Source of the DNA: Amphibacillus sediminis NBRC 103570
GTDB lineage: Bacteria; Bacillota; Bacilli; Bacillales; Amphibacillaceae
DNA length: 64,000 nt
Reading direction: 5' to 3'
Assembly (NCBI RefSeq): GCF_001552275.1
Contig: NZ_BCQW01000013.1
Coordinates: forward strand, 23,060 to 87,059
Numbering within the stretch: the first letter of the stretch is position 1; the number at the start of each line of letters is the position of its first letter. The position numbers were made by a program, and so were the translations under genes. Below, piece by piece: positions 52,529 to 61,898 of this stretch. The notes beneath the pieces are model-generated. The model was not told the origin of the DNA, ran no database searches, and worked only from the letters and a program-made list of their open reading frames with translations.

Positions 52529-53977
52529 TTGCTAATCAAAGAGAAAGAACAATACAGACCTAGAGTGCATTTTGCACCACAAGCCAATTGGATTAATGAT
52601 CCAAATGGGATGGTCTATTTCGAAGGGGAATATCATTTATTTTATCAATACAATCCGAACGATACGGTATGGGGACCAATGCATTGGGGCCATGCGGTGA
52701 GTAAGGACATGGTTAAATGGGAAGAGCTTAGTATTGCCCTATATCCTGATCAGTTAGGACAGATATTTTCAGGAAGTGCAGTGGTTGATTGGGACAATAC
52801 AACGGGTTTCTTTCCAGAAAAGCCTGGGCTTGTTGCTATCTTTACTCATCATCAACCTGGCGATCATGAACATCCAGATAAACAATCACAAAGTATTGCC
52901 TACAGTCATGATCGGGGAAGGACATGGGAAAAGTATCATGGAAATCCTGTTTTGACAGATGATACGCTTATAGATTTTAGAGACCCTAAGGTTTTTTGGG
53001 ATCAAACGAGAGGGTTATGGATCATGGTGCTAGCAACTGGTCAATCGGTCCGATTCTACAGCTCGAAGAATTTAAAAGAATGGCAGTTTGAAAGTCAATT
53101 TGGTGACGATAGAGGGTATCAGAAAGGGGTATGGGAATGTCCTGATCTATTTCAACTTCCTGTTGAGGGAAGCGATAAGACAAGGTGGGTTCTATTGGTA
53201 AGTGTCGGGGATAACCCAGAATATCAGACAGGCTCAAAGACGCAATACTTTGTTGGTGAATTTGATGGAAAAACCTTTAAACCTGAACACGTAGATGTCC
53301 GATGGCTTGATCACGGAAAAGATAACTATGCAGGGGTTAGCTTCTCTGATATTCCTTCAAACGATGGGCGTCGTATCTATATGGGTTGGATGAGTAACTG
53401 GCGTTATGCCAACCAGGTTCCAACTAAAGGTTGGCGCGGTCAAATGACTTTTCCACGATGCTTAAGCTTACAAGAACATCATGGACAGTGTATGATTAGG
53501 CAGCTTCCTGTTAAGGAAATTGAGCGATACGCAAGACAAGTTAGCATGATAGATCGAAAAAGGATAGAACCCAGTCAGCCATACCATATTAAGCTTGACG
53601 AAGGATGTGTTGATGTAAAGTTAAAGCTTGACATCGCTCGAGCACAACTGCTGATTTTAACTTGTAAACATACAGCGGATCAAGAAACGATTATAACATT
53701 TAATGGTTCAACACAAGAAGTAAGCCTGCAACGACAGGATTATAGCCACGGAAAGCTTCCAGATTTATTTGAAGCAACCCAGTCTATGCCTTTTTATGGC
53801 AATCCAGAACTAAATATACGTTTAATAATTGATGCAGCATCTATTGAATTATTTACTGATGATGGTTTGCAGGCTTTAACTAGTCTGATTTATCCAGATC
53901 AACCTTGTCAAGAGCTTGTCATAACAAGTCAGAATGGGGATACGCAACTATTAAGTGGTCAGGTTTCGATCTTGTAA
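52529..53977 (+). CDS. Intracellular GH32 beta-fructosidase
   Basis: About 482 residues. Catalytic motifs are canonical: WINDPNG (nucleophile Asp), FRDPKVFW and ECPDLF (acid/base Glu), plus a C-terminal sandwich domain. No signal, so it cleaves imported sucrose or fructo-oligosaccharides in the cytoplasm. An in-frame TTG at 52514 overlaps the ribosome site GGAGGG; TTG 52529, seven bases after it, is preferred. Follows the binding-protein gene at once. Confidence 0.92.
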   Translation: MLIKEKEQYRPRVHFAPQANWINDPNGMVYFEGEYHLFYQYNPNDTVWGPMHWGHAVSKDMVKWEELSIALYPDQLGQIFSGSAVVDWDNTTGFFPEKPGLVAIFTHHQPGDHEHPDKQSQSIAYSHDRGRTWEKYHGNPVLTDDTLIDFRDPKVFWDQTRGLWIMVLATGQSVRFYSSKNLKEWQFESQFGDDRGYQKGVWECPDLFQLPVEGSDKTRWVLLVSVGDNPEYQTGSKTQYFVGEFDGKTFKPEHVDVRWLDHGKDNYAGVSFSDIPSNDGRRIYMGWMSNWRYANQVPTKGWRGQMTFPRCLSLQEHHGQCMIRQLPVKEIERYARQVSMIDRKRIEPSQPYHIKLDEGCVDVKLKLDIARAQLLILTCKHTADQETIITFNGSTQEVSLQRQDYSHGKLPDLFEATQSMPFYGNPELNIRLIIDAASIELFTDDGLQALTSLIYPDQPCQELVITSQNGDTQLLSGQVSIL

Positions 53978-53982
53978 TTGCG

Positions 53983-54013
53983 CAAAAGGAGAAGGTTCAG
54001 CTTTCTCCTTTTG
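53983..54013 (+). terminator. Stem-loop between GH32 and fructokinase genes
   Basis: CAAAAGGAGAA pairs with TTCTCCTTTTG, then TTT. A partial terminator or attenuator within the operon. Confidence 0.55.
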
Positions 54014-54053
54014 TTTAGCTTATTTTTATTATAGTTTAGGAGGGATGTGCGTG

Positions 54054-55013
54054 ATGACGAAGCCTATTTTATGTATAGGAGAATTATTAATCGATTTTTT
54101 TTGTACAGATATTAATAGTAGTTTAATAGAAGGAGAAGCATTTGAGAAAAGAGCAGGAGGGGCCCCTGCAAATGTTTGTGCGACCATTGCCAATTTTGGA
54201 GGTAAAGCTATTTTTAGTGGTAAGGTCGGGGCAGATCCATTTGGTCGATTCCTCAAATTAACATTAGATCGTCAAGGTGTCGATACAACACATTTAAAAT
54301 TAGATGGAGATTGTCCGACCACACTCGCATTTGTTTCTTTAAAAGAAGATGGGCAACGCGATTTTATTTTTAATCGTGGAGCTGATGGACGGATGACTCA
54401 TGCGGACCTTGATCAAAATGTAATTGAGCAATCAAGTATTTTACATTTTGGTTCAGCAACGGCGTTATTAGATGCTCCTTTTCAAACGATGTACCTAGAG
54501 ACCATGTGGGAAGCTAATCAAGCGAATAAGTTTGTTTCATTTGACCCTAATTATCGGCTTGATCTGTGGAAGCGCCGTGAAGTAGAGTTTATAGGATTAG
54601 CGCAGAAATGTATAGCTATGTCCGACTTTGTTAAGGTGAGTGATGAAGAGCTAGAGCTTATTACTGGAACTGGCATTAAGGATCTAGCTGAAGCAACACA
54701 GAAGCTACATCAGCTTGGAGCCAAAGTAGTAGCTGTAACCTTAGGAAAGCAAGGGACATATATTTCTAATGGGCTTGAATCTGGGATAGTAGAGAGTATC
54801 CCGATTAAAGCAATCGATACAACAGGAGCAGGTGATGCTTTTGTAGGAGCGATGCTCTACCAATTTGTACTAAAGGATAACCCTCACGATGTTTTATCTG
54901 ATATGAATACGTTAAAGCGATTTACAGATAAGAGTAATCAAGTGGCAGCACATGTTTGTACAAAATATGGTGCATTCGAGGCATTACCAGCAAAGAATGT
55001 TATTTTTGGTTGA
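54054..55013 (+). CDS. Fructokinase, PfkB family
   Basis: About 319 residues. GGAPANVCATIANFGG and the C-terminal DTTGAGDAFVGAM (anion hole and catalytic Asp) define PfkB/ribokinase-type kinases; the GELLIDF start is typical of fructokinases. It phosphorylates the fructose released by GH32. A long frame opens far upstream, but AGGAGGG at 54038-54044 points to GTG 54051 or ATG 54054. Completes the fructan pathway to fructose-6-phosphate. Confidence 0.9.
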   Translation: MTKPILCIGELLIDFFCTDINSSLIEGEAFEKRAGGAPANVCATIANFGGKAIFSGKVGADPFGRFLKLTLDRQGVDTTHLKLDGDCPTTLAFVSLKEDGQRDFIFNRGADGRMTHADLDQNVIEQSSILHFGSATALLDAPFQTMYLETMWEANQANKFVSFDPNYRLDLWKRREVEFIGLAQKCIAMSDFVKVSDEELELITGTGIKDLAEATQKLHQLGAKVVAVTLGKQGTYISNGLESGIVESIPIKAIDTTGAGDAFVGAMLYQFVLKDNPHDVLSDMNTLKRFTDKSNQVAAHVCTKYGAFEALPAKNVIFG

Positions 55014-55047
55014 AAATTAGCTAAACAAAAAGGTAGGCATCTTGATT

Positions 55048-55653
55048 ATGTATAATTCGGAATGGTTTGTCCGACTCGGGACACTTGGGTTTAATCTCAT
55101 CATGTTAAATTTACTTTGGCTCTTTTTTACCGTTATTGGTTTTGGTTTTTTTGGTCTGTTCCCCGCCACTGTTGCATTATTTGCCGTGCTGCGAGATATC
55201 ATCATCAGTCGTGATGATCAGCAAATTATTAAGAAATTTTGGCATTTTTATAAAAAAGATTGGTTGGTATCAAATGCTTTAGGCTATCTCTATAGTTTAA
55301 TTTTAATTATTTTATATTTAAATGTTAAAGTCATACACTTAATCGAACAACGTACCTTGTATGTTATAGTGATGAGTATAACGATAGTGGTAGGTCTTGT
55401 TATCTTGATTGCTTTTTTGTATCTGTTCCCACTCTTTGTTCATTTCAAATTTAAATGGTGGACATATCCAAAGTATGCTGTTATTTTGACAATTGCCAAG
55501 CCATTTCATACGGTTTTGTTAATCATCTTGCTTGTTGTAGTCATTTATTTAAATAATCGTTTTCCTGCTTTGATTGTTCTATTTGGAGTTAGCTCATTCG
55601 GTTATATCGTGATGAAAATATCAAGTCTGTCTTTTCCAACAAAATCAAACTAA
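55048..55653 (+). CDS. YesL-like membrane protein (DUF624)
   Basis: About 201 residues, four or five membrane helices, with the N-terminal region and FFGLFPATVALFAVLRD conserved in YesL. YesL genes regularly accompany LplABC-type sugar importers; the function is unknown. ATG 55048 about ten bases from AAAGGTAGG; TTG 55042 is an alternative. Last gene of the fructan operon, followed by a terminator. Confidence 0.85.
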   Translation: MYNSEWFVRLGTLGFNLIMLNLLWLFFTVIGFGFFGLFPATVALFAVLRDIIISRDDQQIIKKFWHFYKKDWLVSNALGYLYSLILIILYLNVKVIHLIEQRTLYVIVMSITIVVGLVILIAFLYLFPLFVHFKFKWWTYPKYAVILTIAKPFHTVLLIILLVVVIYLNNRFPALIVLFGVSSFGYIVMKISSLSFPTKSN

Positions 55654-55662
55654 TATATTAAA

Positions 55663-55692
55663 GCTACTATGGGGAAATCCATAGTAGTTTTT
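55663..55692 (+). terminator. Intrinsic terminator of the fructan operon
   Basis: CTACTATGG pairs with CCATAGTAG, followed by TTTTTGG. Confidence 0.82.
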
Positions 55693-55863
55693 GGTTTATT
55701 TTGCTTCAATCGAGTTGAATGAAAGGCAGTGGTTTTTCTGCAATTGAAAATTATTTTCCCTCTGCTTTCACTTCTCCTACTACAAATTATCTTACTCAAA
55801 ATCCAATATGATCACTGTTAAATTTCCTTACATTAATTAGCCGAAAGTTTCATGAAAAACGGG

Positions 55864-55877
55864 GTTATCCGGTTGAA
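55864..55877 (+). promoter_or_regulatory. Third CCGGTT operator-like site, before murR
   Basis: GTTATCCGGTTGAA, like the two sites at 48863 and 48929. It overlaps a weak -35 TTGAAA of the murR promoter. Confidence 0.4.
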
Positions 55878-55887
55878 AACGTTCACA
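55874..55887 (+). promoter_or_regulatory. cre site in the MurNAc-operon promoter
   Basis: TGAAAACGTTCACA fits TGNAANCGNTNNCA at all fixed positions. It lies between a -35-like TTGAAA and TATAAT (55894-55899), so CcpA would repress. A second promoter candidate is TTGACA (55922) - 16 bp - TAAGAT (55944). Confidence 0.6.
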
Positions 55888-55975
55888 ATTTGGTATAATG
55901 TTTCATAAAGTTATAGAATTATTGACACTTAGTTTTATGATGATAAGATCAAATTATACGAAGGAGCAATTAATC

Positions 55976-56830
55976 ATGAAAATTGCAACAATTCGATTAA
56001 GAGAATACTATGATGAGGCAAGTACCACAGAACAAGCGATTATCGATTATATCTTAAACAATCCTGATCAGGCTGCGAAGATGACGATCTACAAATTAGC
56101 AGAAGCCACATTTTCATCACCCTCTTCAATTATTCGTTTGTGTAAGAAGAATGGATTTGCAGGCTATAAGGAGTTTTCAAAGTCGCTTGTTTATGAGCAA
56201 GCCGTCCGACACAACTATAGATCAAAGGAAATTGCTGATGTTACCAAAGCAGATAATATTAAAGAAATTGTAGATAAAGTAACCAACAAGAATATATTAT
56301 CGCTTGAAGAAACAGCTAATTTACTCGATTTTGAAGTTATAGAGCAATGTGTCGAATTAATCCATGACTGTGAAAGGCTTGTTCTATTTGGGATTGGTGC
56401 TTCGCTAATTGTAGCTAAAGACGCACAACTCAAATTCACTAGGATTAACAAAATTGCCTATGTAAATGAAGATTGGCACACCCAACTTTTGTTGGCACGT
56501 AATATGACTCCGAGTGATGTAGGAATTGTGATCTCGTATTCTGGACAAACTAAAGAGATGATTGAATGTTCGAAAGCGGTTAAGGCAAACAAAGCTAATC
56601 TTATTTCAATAACGAAGTATGGCAAGGCGCCAGTGATGGATTTAGCAGATTATAATCTCTTTGTTGCTGCCAATGAATATGCTTTTCGAAGTGGTGCAAT
56701 GTCTTCTCGAATTTCTCAACTAAATCTAATTGATATCCTTTACACAACTTATGTTAATACTCAGTATGAAAAATCAATTGAAATTTTGGAGAAAACGCAA
56801 ATAAGAAAGGAGTCAAATCAGCATGATTAA
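55976..56830 (+). CDS. murR: RpiR/MurR-family regulator of MurNAc metabolism
   Basis: 284 residues. N-terminal HTH_6 domain (about 1-75) and a C-terminal SIS phosphosugar-binding domain (LVLFGIGASLIVAKDAQLK; VISYSGQTKEMIECSKA). A frame opens at 55898, but ATG 55976 follows AAGGAG at nine bases and starts the HTH. First gene of the operon murR-murQ-murP-mupG; the murQ start overlaps its end by 8 bp. It probably senses MurNAc-6-phosphate. Confidence 0.88.
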   Translation: MKIATIRLREYYDEASTTEQAIIDYILNNPDQAAKMTIYKLAEATFSSPSSIIRLCKKNGFAGYKEFSKSLVYEQAVRHNYRSKEIADVTKADNIKEIVDKVTNKNILSLEETANLLDFEVIEQCVELIHDCERLVLFGIGASLIVAKDAQLKFTRINKIAYVNEDWHTQLLLARNMTPSDVGIVISYSGQTKEMIECSKAVKANKANLISITKYGKAPVMDLADYNLFVAANEYAFRSGAMSSRISQLNLIDILYTTYVNTQYEKSIEILEKTQIRKESNQHD

Positions 56831-57716
56831 TTTAAGCAATATCTCTACTGAACAACAAAATCCAAATACTATGAATCTTGATCAAATGTCATATTTAGAG
56901 GCGTTAACGGTAATGAATCAAGAAGATATGAAAGTTGCCGTAGCGATAAAAGAAGTTTTACCACAAATTGAAAAAGCGGTTGCTGCTATTGTAACCGCAT
57001 TCGAAAATGAAGGGAGGTTGATTTATCTAGGAGCAGGAACGAGTGGACGTCTTGGTGTACTCGATGCAGCTGAGTGTCCGCCGACATTTGGAACGCCAGA
57101 GGAAATGGTGGTTGGTTTAATTGCAGGGGGAGAGCGAGCGTTTACCAAAGCTATTGAAGGAGCAGAAGATAGCATGGAACTTGGTGAAGCCGATCTACAA
57201 TATATCTCTTTAACTGATCGAGATGTAGTCGTAGGTTTAGCAGCAAGTGGCCGCACACCATATGTGGTAGGAGCACTTCAATATGCTAATAAGGTTGGAG
57301 CTGTAACTGTTGCAATAGCATGTAATAAAGATTCAGAAATTGGGCAGACGGCTCAAATTCCAATTGAAGTTTCACCAGGTCCAGAAGTTTTATCTGGTTC
57401 TACTCGCCTAAAAGCAGGAACAGCTCAAAAAATGGTCTTAAATATGCTATCAACAATCTCAATGGTGGGAATAGGAAAAGTATATAAGAACTTAATGGTA
57501 GACGTCCAGCGAACAAATAAAAAACTAGAAACAAGAGCTGAAAATATTGTTATGAATGCGACAGATGTAGAGCGTGACCTTGCTAAGGCAAAATTACTAG
57601 AAGCTGACGGGAGCGTCAAGCTTGCGATCACAATGATTTTACTTCAATGTGATGTAGATACTGCAAAAGAGAAGTTAGCTAAAGCGAATGGGCATATTAG
57701 AAAGACATTAGAATAA
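56823..57716 (+). CDS. murQ: N-acetylmuramic acid 6-phosphate etherase
   Basis: 297 residues, SIS fold. The family signature GAGTSGRLGVLDAAECPPTF and SGSTRLKAGTAQKM are intact. MurQ cleaves the lactyl ether of MurNAc-6-P to GlcNAc-6-P and D-lactate in the cytoplasm. ATG after AAGGAG inside the end of murR. With MurP and MupG it recycles wall fragments. Confidence 0.96.
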   Translation: MINLSNISTEQQNPNTMNLDQMSYLEALTVMNQEDMKVAVAIKEVLPQIEKAVAAIVTAFENEGRLIYLGAGTSGRLGVLDAAECPPTFGTPEEMVVGLIAGGERAFTKAIEGAEDSMELGEADLQYISLTDRDVVVGLAASGRTPYVVGALQYANKVGAVTVAIACNKDSEIGQTAQIPIEVSPGPEVLSGSTRLKAGTAQKMVLNMLSTISMVGIGKVYKNLMVDVQRTNKKLETRAENIVMNATDVERDLAKAKLLEADGSVKLAITMILLQCDVDTAKEKLAKANGHIRKTLE

Positions 57717-57740
57717 GTAGATAAGGAAGAGGTGCTTTTT

Positions 57741-59165
57741 ATGGCTAATAATAATGAACAATTGATTAATAAAATTGTTGAATTAGTGGGTGGGAAAAAC
57801 AATATTAGTGCTGCAACGAATTGTATGACCCGTCTTCGTATTCGCCTGAAAGACGATAGCAAAGTACAACATGATCAGCTTAATGCGACAGAAGGTGTTA
57901 TGGGTGTTGTAAAAGCTGAAACTTTACAAATTGTTGTTGGTCCTGGTAAGGCAAAGAAACTAGCTGATTTATTGATTGAACAATATAATATTTCACCAGA
58001 TGCATCGACTACGAATGATTGGCAGGAGAATAAAGATGCCATTAAACGTAATCAGAAGCAGAGCAAGCTAAAGTCTGCACTTGAAACGATTTCGGGTATC
58101 TTTATCCCGATGATCCCTGCTATTATTGCTGCAGGTATTTTTAACGGCTTTAGTAGTTTAATTGGAACATTACAAGGAGAGGAAGTATTATCAGCTAATT
58201 TTTGGGAAGTCATACGGTTATTATTTTCTTTAATTGGAACAGGCTTCCTAGGCTACTTTGCTATCTATACAGGTATCAACTCAGCTAAACGTTTTGGGGC
58301 AACAGAGGCTTTAGGTGGAATGATTGGAGCAATGTCAATTGCAGCACCAATTGTTGATATCTCGCAATTATTTGGATTATATGATGCTGAGCAACCACTA
58401 AACTCGATTTTAACGACAGGAAAAGGTGGAATTATTGGGGTCATCGTGGGCGTGTTTATCCTTGCAAAAATTGAGAAAGTTGTTCGTAAGCGGGTTCCAG
58501 ATGTCCTAGATCTTATTGTCACCCCAGTTATCACATTACTGATTACTGCTATACTGTTAGTCTTTGTTATTATGCCTGTCTCTGGAATATTATCAGATTG
58601 GCTTGTCAGTGGACTAAGTGTTATTATTGGTTCTGAAAATGCTGTCATTAATGTAATTTCTGGTTATATTTTGGCGGCAGTATTCTTACCAATGGTCTTA
58701 CTTGGCTTACACCACGGATTGATTCCAATTTATGCGATTCAACTTGAAGCATTAGGAGGGGTATCTTTATTCCCAGTACTAGCAATGGCTGGTGCAGGTC
58801 AAGTAGGTGCAGCAATTGCAATTTACTTTATGTGTAAAAAAGCAGGAAATGACCGACTAAAACAAGTTATTGCAGGAGCGCTTCCAGCTGGTATACTTGG
58901 TATAGGTGAACCATTAATTTATGGGGTTACTTTACCTCTAGGTAAACCCTTTATTACAGCAGGGTTAGGTGCCGGCTTTGGTGGTGCTTATGTTATGTTG
59001 ATGAATGTTATGGCAAATGCTTGGGGCCCGTCGGGGCTTGTAGCAGTTCCATTAATGCATGCTGATAAGATGGTTCATTTTGTAATAGGTATCTTTATAG
59101 CATATATAGCTGGCTTTATTATCACACGAATATTTATTAAACGTGAAGATGTTGCCAATGCTTAA
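57741..59165 (+). CDS. murP: MurNAc (or MurNAc-GlcNAc) PTS transporter IIBC
   Basis: About 474 residues. N-terminal EIIB with phospho-Cys28 in NCMTRLRIRLKD, then a ten-helix EIIC with GIGEPLIYGVTLPLGKP as the substrate loop. No EIIA; a shared glucose-type IIA is expected. A GTG at 57732 is in frame, but ATG 57741 is spaced eight from GAAGAGG. Uptake with 6-phosphorylation of MurNAc or GlcNAc-MurNAc released from peptidoglycan. Confidence 0.9.
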   Translation: MANNNEQLINKIVELVGGKNNISAATNCMTRLRIRLKDDSKVQHDQLNATEGVMGVVKAETLQIVVGPGKAKKLADLLIEQYNISPDASTTNDWQENKDAIKRNQKQSKLKSALETISGIFIPMIPAIIAAGIFNGFSSLIGTLQGEEVLSANFWEVIRLLFSLIGTGFLGYFAIYTGINSAKRFGATEALGGMIGAMSIAAPIVDISQLFGLYDAEQPLNSILTTGKGGIIGVIVGVFILAKIEKVVRKRVPDVLDLIVTPVITLLITAILLVFVIMPVSGILSDWLVSGLSVIIGSENAVINVISGYILAAVFLPMVLLGLHHGLIPIYAIQLEALGGVSLFPVLAMAGAGQVGAAIAIYFMCKKAGNDRLKQVIAGALPAGILGIGEPLIYGVTLPLGKPFITAGLGAGFGGAYVMLMNVMANAWGPSGLVAVPLMHADKMVHFVIGIFIAYIAGFIITRIFIKREDVANA

Positions 59166-60207
59166 TCAGCTAGGATTGTCGGTTTATGTCTCGACATTTG
59201 ATCGGCAAAAAGTAATGCTCGAAAAATTAATAGGAAGTGGAAGCTTTATTTTCACTTCCTTTCATATTATTGAGGAAGTGAATGAAGATTATCTAGAAAA
59301 AGCAAGACATATGTGTGAGTGGCTTGCTCAAGCAAATTTTAGAATAATTGCCGATGTTTCACCAAAAACTTTAGATTTATTTCATTACTCTGATATTGTA
59401 GAATTTGCTGAAGCAATGCAAATTTCAGTGTTACGACTAGATTATGGATTTGAGATAGAACAGGTTCATAAAATTTCAAAGAAATTTCCGCTTGCCTTTA
59501 ATGCATCAACTCTTGAGCTTCCAAATGAATTAACCAGGAGCGATCAATTCTCCCTTTATGCCATGCATAATTTTTACCCGAGACCCGAAACGGGCTTGGA
59601 TTCTGAATTATTTCAAGCTATTAACGAAAAACTAATAGATAACCATGTTGAAATTATTGCTTTTATCCCCGGTGATTTAGAATTAAGAGGACCATTGAAA
59701 GAAGGCCTGCCTACACTTGAAAAACATCGAGGGTGGCCACCATATCTTTGCTATTTAGATATGGTGAAAAATCACTATATTCAACGTGTATTTATCGGTG
59801 ATGTACTTATCTCTGATCAAGAGCTCGCTTTAATTGAACAATATCAGCAAGATCGAATTATTCAGATTCCTACTCAACTAGCTAACGAACATACTCATTT
59901 ATATAATCAAGTTTTTACTATTAGAATTGATTCACCTAAGGGATTAATGCGACTCCAGGAGTCACGTGGTTACGCAAGTCAAGGTGAAAAGGAAATGCCA
60001 GTTAATTGCCTTGAACGAAAAAGAGGATTTGTAACAATGGATAATGAAAGATATAAACGCTATTCAGGTGAAATACAAATTATGCGGCGGGATTATCAAC
60101 AGGATGATCGTGTTAATGTGATAGGAAAAATAGTAAAACCTTATTTACCTATTGTAGACTGTATAAAAAATGGTGATCGTATTAAATTTATACCCTACTC
60201 ACCATAA
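59158..60207 (+). CDS. mupG: 6-phospho-N-acetylmuramidase (DUF871, GH170)
   Basis: 349 residues. DUF871 TIM-barrel: GLSVYVSTF at the start, ADVSPKTL, LRLDYGF, LAFNAST and HNFYPRPETGL match MupG, which in S. aureus splits MurNAc-6-P-GlcNAc taken up by MurP. The C-terminal cyclophilin-like part runs from about 240. Frames at 59143 and 59149 exist; ATG 59158, overlapping the murP stop as ATGCTTAA, is the likely start, though no strong ribosome site is visible. Completes the route to GlcNAc-6-P. Confidence 0.88.
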   Translation: MLNQLGLSVYVSTFDRQKVMLEKLIGSGSFIFTSFHIIEEVNEDYLEKARHMCEWLAQANFRIIADVSPKTLDLFHYSDIVEFAEAMQISVLRLDYGFEIEQVHKISKKFPLAFNASTLELPNELTRSDQFSLYAMHNFYPRPETGLDSELFQAINEKLIDNHVEIIAFIPGDLELRGPLKEGLPTLEKHRGWPPYLCYLDMVKNHYIQRVFIGDVLISDQELALIEQYQQDRIIQIPTQLANEHTHLYNQVFTIRIDSPKGLMRLQESRGYASQGEKEMPVNCLERKRGFVTMDNERYKRYSGEIQIMRRDYQQDDRVNVIGKIVKPYLPIVDCIKNGDRIKFIPYSP

Positions 60208-60312
60208 CCTATTGACTCAACTTTCGCACATAGAAGCAAGTGTCTTCTCTAATTATTACGTAGTAGAATTTTGATTAATCGAATAGAATTTAGAGTGATA
60301 TGGGAAACAATC

Positions 60313-60354
60313 AAGGGCATCAGAAGGAATATATCTTCAGGTGCCCTTTTCTTA
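60313..60354 (+). terminator. Terminator after the MurNAc operon
   Basis: AAGGGCA...GAAG pairs with CTTC...TGCCCTTTTCTT, imperfect in the middle, followed by T-rich sequence. Confidence 0.6.
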
Positions 60355-60476
60355 TAAGTTAATATAAGCGTAGTTTGATTTTTTATAAGAATATACATAA
60401 ATGTTTTTATGTGCCGATAGCAGCTCTAATTAAATAACCTTAAAAACTTTGATCAAGAATTTTCTCAAATGATGCT

Positions 60477-61250
60477 TCAATACATAACCTCAATATTTAG
60501 TTGCTTTAATTGATTAATGATATCTTCGGAAGGCTGTTGATCTGTAATAACTAGGTCAATCTGGCTAGACTTTGCGAAGGTCGCAATTGAATTATGTCCG
60601 AACTTCGTATGGTCTAATAAAGCAATTACTTTTTTAGATTTTTGAACCATTTGGCTCTTTAAGTCAACCTCATAAACATTGAAATCAGTAAGTCCACTTT
60701 CTAATGTGAAGCCACTAGCCGATGTAAACAGCAAGTCAATCTCATTAATGTTATCTAATACATCTGTTCCGATCTGTCCCTCAAGTGCCATGGAACCAGC
60801 TCTTAAAACTCCCCCAATCAAGATGACCGTTAAGTAAGGGTTTTCTTTTAATTCAATGGCAGAAGAAATACCATTTGTTAAAATGGTTAATTTCTTATCA
60901 TAGTGCTTTAACAGCTTAGCTAGCTCTAGCACAGTGGTACTAGCATCCAATAAAATACAGCTTTTCTCCTCAATTAAATCTAAAGCTTTATAAGATAGGG
61001 TTTTTTTATTTTCAATGTTTTTCTTTGAGCGCTCTAAAAAGCTATCTTCATCATTCAGTGTTTCGTTTAAGATTGCACCACCATGGGTTCTTAAAAGAAG
61101 ACCTTGCTTTTCCATTTCGTTCAAATCTGTTCGCAAAGTAACCTCCGACACATTTAAATTCTTAGATAACTGCTTAACAGTCACACGATGCTCTTGTTTT
61201 AATAGCTCCATGATTAGTTGTCTGCGTTCTGCAGTGAACATTTTCTTCAC
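60477..61250 (-). CDS. DeoR-family transcriptional regulator
   Basis: 257 residues. N-terminal DeoR winged helix (ERRQLIMELLKQEHRVTVKQL, VSEVTLRTDLNEMEKQGLLLRTHGGA) and a DeoR C-terminal sugar-phosphate sensor (ILLDASTTVLELAKLL). GTG start after GAGGTGAT on the minus strand. Divergent from rpiB; repeated AAACGAAA motifs in the gap are its probable operators. Confidence 0.92.
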   Translation of the reverse strand: MKKMFTAERRQLIMELLKQEHRVTVKQLSKNLNVSEVTLRTDLNEMEKQGLLLRTHGGAILNETLNDEDSFLERSKKNIENKKTLSYKALDLIEEKSCILLDASTTVLELAKLLKHYDKKLTILTNGISSAIELKENPYLTVILIGGVLRAGSMALEGQIGTDVLDNINEIDLLFTSASGFTLESGLTDFNVYEVDLKSQMVQKSKKVIALLDHTKFGHNSIATFAKSSQIDLVITDQQPSEDIINQLKQLNIEVMY

Positions 61251-61300
61251 GATATCACCTCAATTAAAATGATGATTATTTGTTATTATAACATGAAAAG

Positions 61301-61381
61301 AAACGAAAACAAATATAACCTATTTAGTTGATTTAATGTTTAAAACGAAAATATATGAAAGTATATTGATAAAAACGAAAG
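61301..61381 (+). promoter_or_regulatory. Three AAACGAAA motifs in the deoR-rpiB gap
   Basis: AAACGAAA at 61301, 61343 and 61373, spaced 42 and 30 bp (about four and three helical turns). DeoR-family repressors bind such direct repeats. Candidate operator array for rpiB-glpX. Confidence 0.5.
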
Positions 61382-61422
61382 CATTTGTTAATATATAAAT
61401 ATAAATGAAAGGGGCGGATACG

Positions 61423-61875
61423 ATGAAACTAGGTATTGGTAGTGATCATAATGGATTTTTGTTTAAGCGGGAGTTAAAACGACTCTTAACTTTGACCGAG
61501 CATGAGGTTGTCGATTATGGTTGCAAATCATGTGAACCGGTTCATTATCCGGATATTGCCTTTGAACTGGCAGAAGATATCAAGCAAGGCAAGCTTGATC
61601 GAGGTATTTTAGTCTGTGGAACTGGCATTGGTATGTCAATTGCTGCCAACAAAATCCCTCAGATACGTGCAGCATTGTGCCATGATGTTTATTCGGCTGA
61701 GAAGGCTATCACGAGTAATAATGCTCATATTCTATCAATTGGTGCACAAATCGTTGCGCCAGAATTAGGTTATAAAATTGTTGAGGCTTTTTTAAATGCT
61801 GAATGGCATGGAGGCCACTCAGAGCTGAATATTGAAAAAATAACGAATAAAGAAAGAATGCTGATCAACCACTAA
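61423..61875 (+). CDS. rpiB: RpiB/LacAB-family sugar-phosphate isomerase
   Basis: 150 residues. GSDHNGFLFKREL, catalytic Cys in VCGTGIGMSIAANK and SNNAHILSIG. RpiB interconverts ribose-5-P and ribulose-5-P; some relatives act on allose-6-P or galactose-6-P, so the substrate is open. ATG 61423 after AAAGGGG; an upstream in-frame start (61405) is less likely. Operon with glpX. Confidence 0.85.
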   Translation: MKLGIGSDHNGFLFKRELKRLLTLTEHEVVDYGCKSCEPVHYPDIAFELAEDIKQGKLDRGILVCGTGIGMSIAANKIPQIRAALCHDVYSAEKAITSNNAHILSIGAQIVAPELGYKIVEAFLNAEWHGGHSELNIEKITNKERMLINH

Positions 61876-61898
61876 TAAAATATGGGGGAACGAGAACA

